DNA of 38,098 bases from CAZAQS01 sp964486825 (GTDB lineage: Bacteria; Chloroflexota; Anaerolineae; Anaerolineales; UBA4823). Numbering within the stretch: the first letter of the stretch is position 1; each line of letters opens with the position of its first letter. The stretch is from the NCBI GenBank assembly GCA_964486825.1, contig CAZAQS010000015.1, forward strand, positions 1 to 38,098. Direction: 5' to 3'. A program made the position numbers and the translations under genes. The notes under the pieces were generated by a model. That model was not told the DNA's origin. It saw only the letters and a list, made by a program, of their open reading frames with translations, and searched no databases. Below are positions 27,285 through 35,594 of this stretch, piece after piece.

Positions 27285-28279
27285 CGATCTTCCTTTTGAA
27301 TCAGGCCGGCTTTTATTAGATTTGCCGTAAGCCGGGCAGGAACAGGATAGTCAGCAGCTCTGAAAGCCTGCCCGGTGAGACGTTCGTACAAATCGATGTA
27401 ACGCCGCCCGATCTCCAGCCACAGCTCAGCGGGAACTGAAGGCGGCTCTCCTTCTCCCCGGTAGCCGTGTTTTGCGTAGACCAGACGCAGATATTCTTTA
27501 TCGTAATTCTCAGGCTCATTGCCGGCTTCAAAGTGGCGGTTGTAAGAATCCAACAGCCAATATCGGGAAGAATCAGGCGTGTGCACCTCATCGATCAGGC
27601 GGATTTCCCCTTCGGGTCCCGATCCAAACTCGTACTTGGTGTCGACCAGGATTAGCCCAGCCTGGACTGCTTTTTGTTGCCCAAGCTTGAAGAGCCGTAA
27701 AGCTGCTTCCTGGACAGACGCCCAAGTCCTGGCGTCCAGGTAGCCCTTCTCAACCACTTCAGCGGGGGTGAGACGTTCATCGTGACCGGTGGGGCCACCC
27801 TTGGTGGTTGGGGTGATGATTGGCTCCGGTAAGGCCTGGTTTTTGCGCAGGCCCTCAGGAAGCTTGTGACCGTAAACCTCTCGCTCTCCTATGCTGTACC
27901 GGTACCATAAGGCAGTGGAAGTGACCCCGGTGATATAACCACGTACAATCACCTCTACGGGAAAGGGCCTGGCCTCCAGAGCGATCAAGGCGTTAGGGTC
28001 AGGTATTTCCAGGGCATGGTTTGAAACGATTTCCTTGGTGTGTTTGAACCACCAGGCGGAGAGCTGGTTGAGAACCTGGCCTTTAAAAGGCGCTGCCCCT
28101 AGGATCCTGTCGAAGGCTGATAGGCGGTCTGTAGTAATAATTAACAATCGTCCGGGAGCCATTCTGTAAACATCACGGACTTTCCCCTTTTGACAGGGGA
28201 AAGGCAGGCTACTGCCAGTAAATGGTTGATTGAAAGCTGTGATCAAAATATCCTCATCCAAGATTGTTTCTCCTTTCAC
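27281..28279 (-). CDS. purC: SAICAR synthetase, long form
   Basis: 332 residues, joins CAIR and aspartate. Motifs: QKGKVRDVY, TTDRLSAFD, VIVRGYITG, VDTKYEFG, LIDEVHTPDSSRYW. The length and insertions match the yeast Ade1-type (about 300 residues), longer than the ~240-residue E. coli form. Start is GTG, overlapping the purQ stop as GTGA; an ATGA overlap links it to purE. Confidence 0.97.
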   Translation of the reverse strand: MKGETILDEDILITAFNQPFTGSSLPFPCQKGKVRDVYRMAPGRLLIITTDRLSAFDRILGAAPFKGQVLNQLSAWWFKHTKEIVSNHALEIPDPNALIALEARPFPVEVIVRGYITGVTSTALWYRYSIGEREVYGHKLPEGLRKNQALPEPIITPTTKGGPTGHDERLTPAEVVEKGYLDARTWASVQEAALRLFKLGQQKAVQAGLILVDTKYEFGSGPEGEIRLIDEVHTPDSSRYWLLDSYNRHFEAGNEPENYDKEYLRLVYAKHGYRGEGEPPSVPAELWLEIGRRYIDLYERLTGQAFRAADYPVPARLTANLIKAGLIQKEDR

Positions 28280-29022
28280 TTCAACATGCGCAACCCATTT
28301 TGGAAAAGGCCTAATCCGGTACCAGACATCTCTCCTCGGGACCAGTGTGGGTGCTGGTAATTGTAAATATGGTCTTCTGGATGAGGCATCAAGCCCAGGA
28401 TATTTCCCTCCAGGTTCGTGATGCCCGCTACATCACCAGGAGAGCCATTTGGGTTATATGGGTAAGCGCCCTGAGCCGGTCTTCCATCTGCACAGGCGTA
28501 GGTGAGGGCGATCTGTTGAGGGCAAAGTTCTAGCCCCTCATGGAGAAGAAAACGGCCTTCTCCATGCGCTACTGGACATAGGATTGGCGAAAGGTCTTCC
28601 AACCAGGGTGAAGGGCTGGATGGGTTTGGTGTCAACCACACCTGGCGGCACTCGAATTTTCCTGAAGCGTTGAAGGTCAGCGTGGCAGAGATTCCGTTGC
28701 CAGGCAGGATGCCTGCCTTTACCAGGGCCTGGAAGCCGTTACAAATCCCGATAATGGGTCTGCCACTGGCAGCGAACTCCCTGAGCTGGTCATTAAACCA
28801 GGTATCAAGATCCAAGGCCAATAACCTGCCTGCCCCGAGAGCGTCTCCGTATGAAAATCCGCCCGGTAAGACCAGCATGGAGTAATCTCTCCAGGATATC
28901 TTTTGATTGCGTAGCAATGCCAGGGGGAGTATATGGGGTTGTCCACCTGCCGCGCTTACCGCAAAGGCAGCATCGCCGTCGCGGTTGGTACCAGGAGCGT
29001 GTAAAATGAGCACTTTATGCAT
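28276..29022 (-). CDS. purQ: FGAM synthetase glutaminase subunit
   Basis: 248 residues from the ATG at 29022 (the open frame runs 7 codons further to a TTG). Class-I glutamine amidotransferase: LHAPGTNRDGD, LPGGFSYGDALGAG, nucleophile Cys in GICNGFQ, and His/Glu in MPHPEDH. It feeds ammonia to PurL and is encoded 63 bases downstream of it. It is separate from PurL, unlike the large fused enzyme of proteobacteria and eukaryotes. Confidence 0.97.
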   Translation of the reverse strand: MHKVLILHAPGTNRDGDAAFAVSAAGGQPHILPLALLRNQKISWRDYSMLVLPGGFSYGDALGAGRLLALDLDTWFNDQLREFAASGRPIIGICNGFQALVKAGILPGNGISATLTFNASGKFECRQVWLTPNPSSPSPWLEDLSPILCPVAHGEGRFLLHEGLELCPQQIALTYACADGRPAQGAYPYNPNGSPGDVAGITNLEGNILGLMPHPEDHIYNYQHPHWSRGEMSGTGLGLFQNGLRMLK

Positions 29023-29085
29023 AGGTAAATCCAGGCAATCCAATCAATGCTGGGCTTGTAAGGCTCGTCGCCGTAAACGGTCGAT

Positions 29086-32034
29086 TTATTCTATTGAGCC
29101 ACGGAATGCCGAAACCAGTTCTGACACTGGCATATCGAGCAGGTTTTGCTCGATATGCGATATACAAAGCTTCTCTCTGGCCGTCGTCTTCCCAAGGGAA
29201 GCAAGGAGCGGTATTGCCAAATCTGAACCAATTGCAGCAAGGCGTTTCTGAAACAGTTTTTGGAAGGGCGTTACATGCTCTGGCGCAATTTCGACCAAAA
29301 GGCAACCGTTCGTCTCGCCAAACAAGGCCAAACCTGGATCTACGGGAAGACCGTCCAGGTCTAACTTCATTCCTAAGCGGCCTGCAATGCACATCTCTGC
29401 GGCGGAAACAGCCAGGCCTCCTTCGCTTAAATCATGGGCTGCCCTGACCAGGCCGAGCATCATCGTCTCGTGCAGAAATTTATATACTTCTGGGGCGCCT
29501 CGTGGCTGGGCAGGTAGGCGCTCCAGAGCGCTCAACCCGCCAAAAGGTCCGGGACCAGCCGTCATCAGGGCATGGCTGCCGAGCAATGCAGGCTGAAAAT
29601 CGCCTATCAGGTAGATTTGAGCGCCTGGCGTTTTTAGATCCAGCGTGACAGCCAGGCGGATGTCGGGATGGATGGCCAGGCTTGAGATCAGCAGGGTCCC
29701 AGGGATGGCGTGTCGCTGACCATCACTACCGATGTATTCGTTGTTGAGGGAATCTTTTCCGGATATGAATGGCGTCTGGTAGTATACGGCCGCGTCATGA
29801 CAGCCTTGTGCGGCGCGCACCAGGCTTCCAAGGGTTTCAGGCCGGCGTGGGTCGCCCCAGCAGAAGTTATCCAAAAGTGCCAGGCGCTCGGGATCGCCTC
29901 CAACTGCCACAGAGTTCCGGACGGCCTCATCCACGTTGCTGATGGCCATGGCATAGGCGTCTACCTCCCCGATGAATGGGTTGACGCCGTTAGCCAGGAC
30001 AAAGCCTCTCCATCCGGCGGTCTCGAGGGGCTTAAGCACAGCCGCATCCGATGGACCATCCTGGGCGATCCCGGACAATGGGCGCACGACGGTAGCGCCA
30101 CGCACCTCGTGGTCGTATTGGCGGATGATATTCTCCTTGGAAGAAATATTTGGATGCGAAAGCAGGGAAATAAGCAGGGAGGCAGGTTGGTATTCGGTTC
30201 TGTTCGTCTGTGAAGCTTGCTTAGCGGGAGCAGGGGATTTAACCGGCCACCCGGCCTTTAAGGTACGCCGGGGGATCCCATTATGTAGAAAATCCTCTTC
30301 CAGGTTTACAACTGGGATCTCACCATAAAATACCTCCAACCGGCCGCTGGGGAAGAATTCCCCGATATCGCTCCACTCGACTTCATATGTTTCGCATAGC
30401 TCTGCCAGCTCTGGTAGGGCGGACGGGTGGACAGCCAATACCATGCGCTCTTGAGCCTCGCTCAACCAGATCTCCCAAGGCGCCAGGCCGGCGTACTTCA
30501 AAGGCACTTTCTCCAGTTGAACCTTCGCGCCAAGCTCAGCGCTCATTTCTCCCACTGCACTGGAGAGGCCGCCAGCCCCGCAGTCGGTGATAGCATGATA
30601 CAGGCCGGCATCCCGGGCGCGGGTAACGACTTCGATGACTCCCTTTTCTGTGATTGGGTCGCCGATTTGGACGGCGGCCCCGGCTACCTGGCCTGTCTGT
30701 GCGTCCATGGTCAGGCTGCTAAAGGTGGCCCCACGCAAACCATCGCGGCCCGTGCGGCCTCCCACTACGATAATACGGTCGCCAGGCTGAGGCTCACGCG
30801 GGTAGGTATCGCAAGGGCCGATCCCTATACAACCGCAATAAACCAGGGGGTTAGATGTATATCCTTTATGGTAGAGGACAGCCCCGTTGACGGTTGCCAA
30901 TCCAAGCTTGTTTCCGTAATCCCCAACGCCAGCAACGACCCCTGACCTGATCCGGCGTGGGTGCAGGACTCCCTCAGGAAGCGTCTGAGCAGGCTGGTCG
31001 ACTGGACCAAAGCACAGGATATCGGTTACAGCGATTGGACGGTGGGACACACCCAGGTTATCCCTCACGACACCCCCCACACCTGTGTTAGCGCCTCCAA
31101 AGGGCTCGATGGCAGAGGGATGGTTATGCGTCTCAACTTTGAAAGAAAGATCGTACTGGTCGTCAAAGGCGATGACACCGGCGTTGTCCACAAAGGCCGA
31201 GCGCACCCATCCTGCATGGATGGCTTTGGTAGCAGCCTGGATCGTGTTTTTCAACAAACCATCGATCTCTTCCCCGTCTGGAAGCTGTATCCTGGCTTTG
31301 AATGTTTTATGCACGCAGTGTTCCGACCAGGTCTGCGCCAGGCTTTCAAGCTCGCCATCTGTAGGAGGCCGTCCCTGGCGGTCGAAATACTCTTGTATGG
31401 CCTTCATTTCATCCAGATCCAGTGCAAGGCGGCGCGCCTGGCTGAGCTTCAGCAGTCCAGCTTCGTCCAATCCTGATATGGGGATGATTTCAGGCTTCAA
31501 TATTTGCCCTGCTGACTCGTTTTTCAATTCAACAAAGTCAGGATGGATCACACCAAGCGTGTAACGTTGGACGGTTTCGTTAACCAGCAGAGAACACGCA
31601 ATATGGTGCAGTTGTTCCGAAGTTAAGTCACCGTGAAAGATATAGCTTTGTCCTGTAGCAATCGCTTTGATCGAGCCACAACCGATCTGTCGAACGGCTC
31701 GCAGCAACTGGGCGGCTGTATTATCCGTGACACCCGGGCGTAAAGCTACCTCCACAGACCCTTCCTCACTTAAAGGAGCAACCCTGCCATCGATTTCATG
31801 CCATTGGAAGCTCTCGGTGACAGGGTCGCAGATAAGGGCGGCAAGCCGCTCTAAGTCCGGAGGCGTCAGGTTTCCCTCCAGGAAATACAGATCTCGTATC
31901 TTTACGGATACCGGTTGTGTAATTCCAGCGGAGGTAAGCTGGGTCTGGATAGACAGCGGCCTGGTGAGTAGTGAAGAGGATATTTCAATACGGTAGGTTC
32001 TGCTGGTCGGGGCCGGGTCAGCTTGTCCAGACAT
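29086..32034 (-). CDS. purL: FGAM synthetase with fused PurS-like N-terminus
   Basis: 982 residues. The N-terminal ~180 residues hold two PurS-like repeats (starting near TYRIEISS and VEVALRPGVTD), the rest a PurL core (SLAQTWSEHCVHKTF, VETHNHPSAI, GVGGVVRD, GGRTGRDGLRGA, then the second half with VAVGGDP and SGKDSLNNEY). The glutaminase domain is missing and supplied by PurQ. It is therefore between the small three-subunit form and the ~1300-residue fused form. The ATG at 32034 is chosen because the promoter -10 covers the upstream ATG at 32046, which then could not be transcribed in full. Confidence 0.95.
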   Translation of the reverse strand: MSGQADPAPTSRTYRIEISSSLLTRPLSIQTQLTSAGITQPVSVKIRDLYFLEGNLTPPDLERLAALICDPVTESFQWHEIDGRVAPLSEEGSVEVALRPGVTDNTAAQLLRAVRQIGCGSIKAIATGQSYIFHGDLTSEQLHHIACSLLVNETVQRYTLGVIHPDFVELKNESAGQILKPEIIPISGLDEAGLLKLSQARRLALDLDEMKAIQEYFDRQGRPPTDGELESLAQTWSEHCVHKTFKARIQLPDGEEIDGLLKNTIQAATKAIHAGWVRSAFVDNAGVIAFDDQYDLSFKVETHNHPSAIEPFGGANTGVGGVVRDNLGVSHRPIAVTDILCFGPVDQPAQTLPEGVLHPRRIRSGVVAGVGDYGNKLGLATVNGAVLYHKGYTSNPLVYCGCIGIGPCDTYPREPQPGDRIIVVGGRTGRDGLRGATFSSLTMDAQTGQVAGAAVQIGDPITEKGVIEVVTRARDAGLYHAITDCGAGGLSSAVGEMSAELGAKVQLEKVPLKYAGLAPWEIWLSEAQERMVLAVHPSALPELAELCETYEVEWSDIGEFFPSGRLEVFYGEIPVVNLEEDFLHNGIPRRTLKAGWPVKSPAPAKQASQTNRTEYQPASLLISLLSHPNISSKENIIRQYDHEVRGATVVRPLSGIAQDGPSDAAVLKPLETAGWRGFVLANGVNPFIGEVDAYAMAISNVDEAVRNSVAVGGDPERLALLDNFCWGDPRRPETLGSLVRAAQGCHDAAVYYQTPFISGKDSLNNEYIGSDGQRHAIPGTLLISSLAIHPDIRLAVTLDLKTPGAQIYLIGDFQPALLGSHALMTAGPGPFGGLSALERLPAQPRGAPEVYKFLHETMMLGLVRAAHDLSEGGLAVSAAEMCIAGRLGMKLDLDGLPVDPGLALFGETNGCLLVEIAPEHVTPFQKLFQKRLAAIGSDLAIPLLASLGKTTAREKLCISHIEQNLLDMPVSELVSAFRGSIE

Positions 32035-32044
32035 ATTGTCCTGC

Positions 32045-32073
32045 ATTATAAGCGTGCCTTGGAAGCTTGGCAA
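32045..32073 (-). promoter_or_regulatory. promoter of the purine operon
   Basis: Minus strand TTGCCA, 17 bases, TATAAT. The predicted start near 32038 is only 3-5 bases before the ATG at 32034, so the operon mRNA would be nearly leaderless. I see no purine riboswitch or PurR-like operator in the serpin-purL gap. Confidence 0.75.
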
Positions 32074-32108
32074 GAGAGCAGGAGCAGTTCGAAGGGGTGA
32101 TTTTTTCT

Positions 32109-33470
32109 TTATGAGACTGGATTTAGCACCCTGCCGATGAATAAAATACTACCGCTCTCCATATCCCGGATCAAGAAGATAAACGGGCTGTCGATACTCA
32201 CATCGATCGGATCTGCAGGCATCGAAGTGACTCCGACCACGATGGCTGTTGCGGCTGCAGCCTCTGTGCCTTCCTCATCTACGGATACGAAGGCCTTGTG
32301 CAGTACATCCTGGATGTAAAGCTCTCGTGTCCCGTCCATACCCGAGAAATCAGCCTGGCGCTCTTGGAAAGCCTCCACCATCCCCATTTCTATCAAATGA
32401 GCTGCCACTGGCAAGCTCATCTCAAATTCGAACTTGGGCAGGGAAAGGTTCATGTTGGCGCTCCCCAGACCTGCGAGAATCTCATTCAACCGGTCCGCGT
32501 TCAGGTTGCTCTCAAAGTTTTCGAAATTTTGTAGGTCTGGGTGCAAGATCACCATAGAGGTCTCATGGCCGTAGTAGGGAAGCTCGACCGCCTGGAACCC
32601 TTCTCCAGCTGTGTATCCAAAGACCTTAGTTTGGTTCATCATAGGAACTGGGATCGTCCTTCCATCCAAAAGAGCGAAATCTGCTTCTTGGGTAAGCGCT
32701 TGCTCGAAGGGAGAAGCCCAGCCGGCATTGAAATAAATTGCATTCACCAATACCAACCGGGTGAGCGCATCGATGACGCCAGGTGGGATCAGGTCTTCGA
32801 TCCGGTCATTGGTTTGCTCCATGACCCATTCGTTGATCAATTGCCTGGCAGCTTCAGGAGCGCTGGCAAAATCCAGCAATCGTAACCCGGCAGCATAATT
32901 TTCTGCCAGGAGATCCAGGAACTCAGGCAGAAAAGCGTAATCGTCCTGCCCCCAAAGGGAGTTAACGATGTTCAATGTAAAACCGCGCCCTTCATCTTCC
33001 TCAGGAATATCTTCCCCACGGCTTTTCAAGTTCAGGTCCAACTGGTTGAAAGCTGGGTGCAGCCGGTCGGCGGGCAAAGTGAAATTGAGCGCTTCGGCCA
33101 TCTCCTGAGCCGTATTTCCGCGTGCCCCCGCGTATGTCATTGCCAAAGCTGTGGATATGCTATAAGGCGAGTAAAAGAGGTTGCCATCTGCATTTCGGAT
33201 CGATTGGTAGAGATCGAGCGCGAAGCGGTTATTCCCAGCAACCAGTTCTTCCAGGTCTACTTCAGCTACCACAGGAGCCGTGTCGCGTGGTCTTTCAGAA
33301 CGTACGAGCACGATATCGTTTTGACTATCAGAAGGTTGTGTGGCAGCCGGTTGGGGAGTGGAGGTCTCCTCTGCAGCCGGGGTAGCGGGAGAGGGTGTCA
33401 GAGCTCCTGCGCACCCGGTTGTGGCCAGGAGGACCAGAACCAACAGGCTGTTTAACAACTTAGTTTTCAT
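32109..33470 (-). CDS. serpin lipoprotein (serine protease inhibitor)
   Basis: 453 residues. The signal peptide ends in LATTGC with lipidated C20, then a ~50-residue Thr/Pro/Ser linker, then a full serpin fold (FALDLYQSI, NLFYSPYSISTALAMTYAGARGNT, VNAIYFNAGWASPF, the C-terminal SPFIFLIRD and GRVLNP). The reactive-centre hinge EEGTEAAAAT (about residues 397-406) matches the small-residue P15-P9 pattern of inhibitory serpins. Counted without gaps against antitrypsin, P1-P1' is Thr-Ser. It should trap an extracellular serine protease at the cell surface; target unknown. AAGGAG precedes the ATG. Confidence 0.95.
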   Translation of the reverse strand: MKTKLLNSLLVLVLLATTGCAGALTPSPATPAAEETSTPQPAATQPSDSQNDIVLVRSERPRDTAPVVAEVDLEELVAGNNRFALDLYQSIRNADGNLFYSPYSISTALAMTYAGARGNTAQEMAEALNFTLPADRLHPAFNQLDLNLKSRGEDIPEEDEGRGFTLNIVNSLWGQDDYAFLPEFLDLLAENYAAGLRLLDFASAPEAARQLINEWVMEQTNDRIEDLIPPGVIDALTRLVLVNAIYFNAGWASPFEQALTQEADFALLDGRTIPVPMMNQTKVFGYTAGEGFQAVELPYYGHETSMVILHPDLQNFENFESNLNADRLNEILAGLGSANMNLSLPKFEFEMSLPVAAHLIEMGMVEAFQERQADFSGMDGTRELYIQDVLHKAFVSVDEEGTEAAAATAIVVGVTSMPADPIDVSIDSPFIFLIRDMESGSILFIGRVLNPVS

Positions 33471-33596
33471 TCTATTTCTCCTTCGTTTTTCTATTCTCTC
33501 GACCGTTCCCCTACAGCCCTTAACGCTGCAAATGTAAAAAAGTTCCCCTGTCTAGAAACTTTAAGATTAATAAACCTAAAAAACTCCAATAAGTTA

Positions 33597-33625
33597 TTGA
33601 CATGGAGGTTTTATTTTGCTATATT
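33597..33625 (+). promoter_or_regulatory. promoter of the structured RNA
   Basis: Plus strand TTGACA, 17 bases, TATATT. The predicted start at about 33631 is exactly the first base of the long-range closing stem. The AT-rich stretch 33471-33596 between it and the serpin start holds no gene I can see. Confidence 0.85.
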
Positions 33626-33630
33626 TAACG

Positions 33631-33955
33631 GTACAGGGAGCTCTGAGAAATTCGTGAGCTGTCTCACCGGAGCAGAAAGCCAGGTGCATCTCAGTTCTCA
33701 TGCCACCGAGGAATCGGTAGCCGAGACTCAGAAGCAAGTGGCAGAAGCACTTTCAAAGCGATGAAACTCCAAAAGGTGTAAGCTCAGATACTTTCTTTTA
33801 CGAGCAAGTATCGAGGACCTGAGGAGTGGAGCCAAGAAAGGAAACCGAAGGTTATCACCTCTCAATTCAATGCCGTGGAAACGGTAAGGGATCGAAAGGC
33901 GAAAGCCCAAGGTGGTGGGAGTGGCAGAGGGTTACTCGGAGCCCCTGTACTTTTT
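33631..33955 (+). ncRNA. unidentified structured RNA, about 325 nt
   Basis: Its 5' end (33631-33643) pairs with its 3' end (33939-33950): 8 bp, a bulged A, then 4 bp, followed at once by TTTTT (33951-33955). Inside are hairpins at 33654-33667 (5 bp), 33683-33707 (7 bp with bulge), 33736-33752 (5 bp), 33787-33812 (7 bp), 33871-33886 (6 bp with GGAA tetraloop) and 33898-33907 (3 bp with GAAA loop), plus longer pairings 33783-33786/33820-33823 and 33856-33860/33910-33914. The alternative helix 33705-33718 also has a GGAA loop. Purine-rich joins and GNRA loops fit a compactly folded RNA. It lacks the RNase P, tmRNA, SRP and 6S signature sequences that I know. No plausible protein is encoded. Pairings were found by eye. 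Confidence 0.8.
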
Positions 33956-33970
33956 ATTTAAATCCCCCAA

Positions 33971-34555
33971 CTAATTTTTGGGATTCCTCTGTAGTACCTC
34001 CGGCTTCAGCAACCCAACAAAAGGCAAATTCCGGTATTTCTCCCGGTGATCCAGGCCGTAACCAACCACAAAGCGGTCCGGAATGCTAAAACCTTTGTAC
34101 TTTATGGGAATATCGATCAAGCGTCGCTCCGATTTATCGAAAAGGACACAGATTTCCAGGCTTTCGGGTTGGCGTGCGCGCAGGTTCTGAAGGATATAGT
34201 TCAGGGTCAGACCAGTATCGATTACGTCCTCAACAAACAGGATGCGCCGGCCCTTGATCGGGATTTCCAGGTCCTTCACCAGACGTACGAATCCCTGCCC
34301 ACGTGTCTCAGGAGAGTAGCTGGAGATGGCGATGAAATCCACTTCTACGGGAATTGTGATCGATCGGAGCAGATCTGCCATGAAGAATACAACTCCTTTG
34401 AGCACCCCCACAAGCAATGGGTTTTTACCCGCGTAGTCCCTCGAAATAGCTCTCCCCAATTCAACCACCCGATCCTGGATCGCCTGGCTGGTGAGGATCA
34501 CTTCCGAGATATCGGTTGCCATCTCTCCATACACTTCTTGCCAATTATCGGTCAA
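33971..34555 (-). CDS. hpt: hypoxanthine phosphoribosyltransferase
   Basis: 194 residues, purine salvage: makes IMP/GMP from hypoxanthine/guanine and PRPP. The PRPP-binding loop is VEDVIDTGLTL; LVGVLKGVVFFMADL and the C-terminal VVGYGLDHREKYRNLPFVG are family hallmarks. The listed start is TTG, overlapping the previous stop as TTGA with AAGGGAG six bases upstream; the ATG at 34522 (MATDISEVIL) gives the usual family start and is also possible. It is the last gene of a three-gene coupled operon and ends 15 bases from the convergent RNA. Confidence 0.96.
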   Translation of the reverse strand: MTDNWQEVYGEMATDISEVILTSQAIQDRVVELGRAISRDYAGKNPLLVGVLKGVVFFMADLLRSITIPVEVDFIAISSYSPETRGQGFVRLVKDLEIPIKGRRILFVEDVIDTGLTLNYILQNLRARQPESLEICVLFDKSERRLIDIPIKYKGFSIPDRFVVGYGLDHREKYRNLPFVGLLKPEVLQRNPKN

Positions 34556-34938
34556 TCGCTGCTCCCTTGGGCTTCCGATCCTTGTATGCGCCCTGCCTCA
34601 ACATCCAAGCCATATTTCAACATCATCGAGTGAATCTCGCGCCGTTTAAATAGCTTGATATTGATCTCAGGATAGAGCTCTTTCAAGCGCCTGATTTTTC
34701 GGTTCTTGTGTGAGGACAGTTGAGGCCGCAAGGTGGTTAACTCGATAAACAGGTCCTGCTGAGGCAGGTAAAAATCAGGTGCAAAAGCTTCCGATACTTG
34801 TTTGTTTTCGTCCCACTCTAGAGGGAAAGTTCGAGGCTCGTATTCCCATTCGATCCCATAGTAGTCCAGAATACGGGCGAAGGCTTCTTCAGATGAATGT
34901 GCAAACTCCGGTCGTTTTTTATTGCTCTGGAGACTCAA
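34552..34938 (-). CDS. PD-(D/E)xK-like small protein of unknown function
   Basis: 128 residues. A segment FAPDFYLPQQDLFIELTT fits the PD...(D/E)xK nuclease core, with Thr in place of the catalytic Lys; downstream SSHKNRKIRRLKELYP supplies basic residues. An early Glu (SSEEAFARILDYYGIEWEYEP) matches the first helix of such folds. It could be a nuclease or an inactive relative. The start is TTG, overlapping the upstream stop as TTGA, with AGGAG 8 bases before it. It sits between a kinase-like gene and hpt in one coupled operon, but no functional tie is clear. Confidence 0.7.
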   Translation of the reverse strand: MSLQSNKKRPEFAHSSEEAFARILDYYGIEWEYEPRTFPLEWDENKQVSEAFAPDFYLPQQDLFIELTTLRPQLSSHKNRKIRRLKELYPEINIKLFKRREIHSMMLKYGLDVEAGRIQGSEAQGSSD

Positions 34939-35546
34939 ATTGAGGACTCCTGTAATGAGGGTGTTCGTGCATTTCTGATCATTGATAAGCCGGTGACAGC
35001 TTCATCAATCAATAAAGCAGCCGTCTCAGGAGAAATTTGCCCGGTGTTGATCATCAGGTCATACAGCTCTGGGTCATCCCAGCGCAAATTATAGAAACGC
35101 TTGACGTATAGGCGGCGAGTACGATCACTGGCTTCCACTTGCGACAGCGCTCCAGATACTGGGAGGCCGTGTTTTTCGGCGATCCTCTCTGCTCTCAACA
35201 TTTTAGGAGCGATGACGCGGACATGCAGTACGTTCGGTAAGCCTCTAAGGATTGCCTGGCCAGCGCGGCCGAGGACGATTACGTTCCCCTGGCTTGCCAG
35301 CTCGCGGATGACCTCCTCCATGGCCTGCTTGTAGATGATCCGTTTGTGTGCCGAGATCTTCATTCCGAACAGCCCTAGCTCATCGATGCAATCCAGGGCT
35401 ATCTCGGGTGCGCCTGCTCGACGGCCGGCTTCATTGATCATGTCTCTCCACGCCAGCCTATACCCCAGGCGGTTTTCTACCGCCCGTGCGATCTCGCAAC
35501 CCTGGCTGCCTAACTGGCGAGATATCGTGATGCTGGGTCTATTCAT
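34935..35546 (-). CDS. cytidylate kinase-like family protein
   Basis: 203 residues of the cytidylate-kinase-like family (Cytidylate_kin2). The N-terminal ITISRQLGSQGCEIA is the family's variant P-loop; a VIVLGRAGQAIL strand, the DRTRRLYVKRFYN lid and DLMINTGQIS segments follow. It is not the canonical Cmk, whose sequence pattern differs, so substrate is uncertain. The ATG at 35546 follows a leader of about 42 bases from an extended -10 promoter and is the first gene of the operon with the nuclease-like protein and hpt. Confidence 0.85.
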   Translation of the reverse strand: MNRPSITISRQLGSQGCEIARAVENRLGYRLAWRDMINEAGRRAGAPEIALDCIDELGLFGMKISAHKRIIYKQAMEEVIRELASQGNVIVLGRAGQAILRGLPNVLHVRVIAPKMLRAERIAEKHGLPVSGALSQVEASDRTRRLYVKRFYNLRWDDPELYDLMINTGQISPETAALLIDEAVTGLSMIRNARTPSLQESSI

Positions 35547-35594
35547 GCCTGACGTAGAACCTGTACTGTGTGAACTCTTACTCCAATTGTTAAA

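Noticed and set aside
32035..32108. Purine riboswitch before purL
   Set aside because: The gap is filled by a consensus promoter whose start is next to the ATG, and no purine-riboswitch core is visible.
33728..33910. 60-residue open frame on the minus strand inside the RNA
   Set aside because: No ribosome binding site, no recognisable protein, and the plus-strand RNA with promoter explains the region better.
33631..33955. Identification of the structured RNA as RNase P, tmRNA, SRP or 6S RNA
   Set aside because: The RNase P core (GAGGAAAGUCC and ACAGAA...), the tmRNA tRNA-like ends, the SRP GGAAGG...AGCAGCC loop and the 6S rod shape are all absent. A weak GGUAAGGG...GAAAGG resemblance to part of RNase P is in the wrong place.
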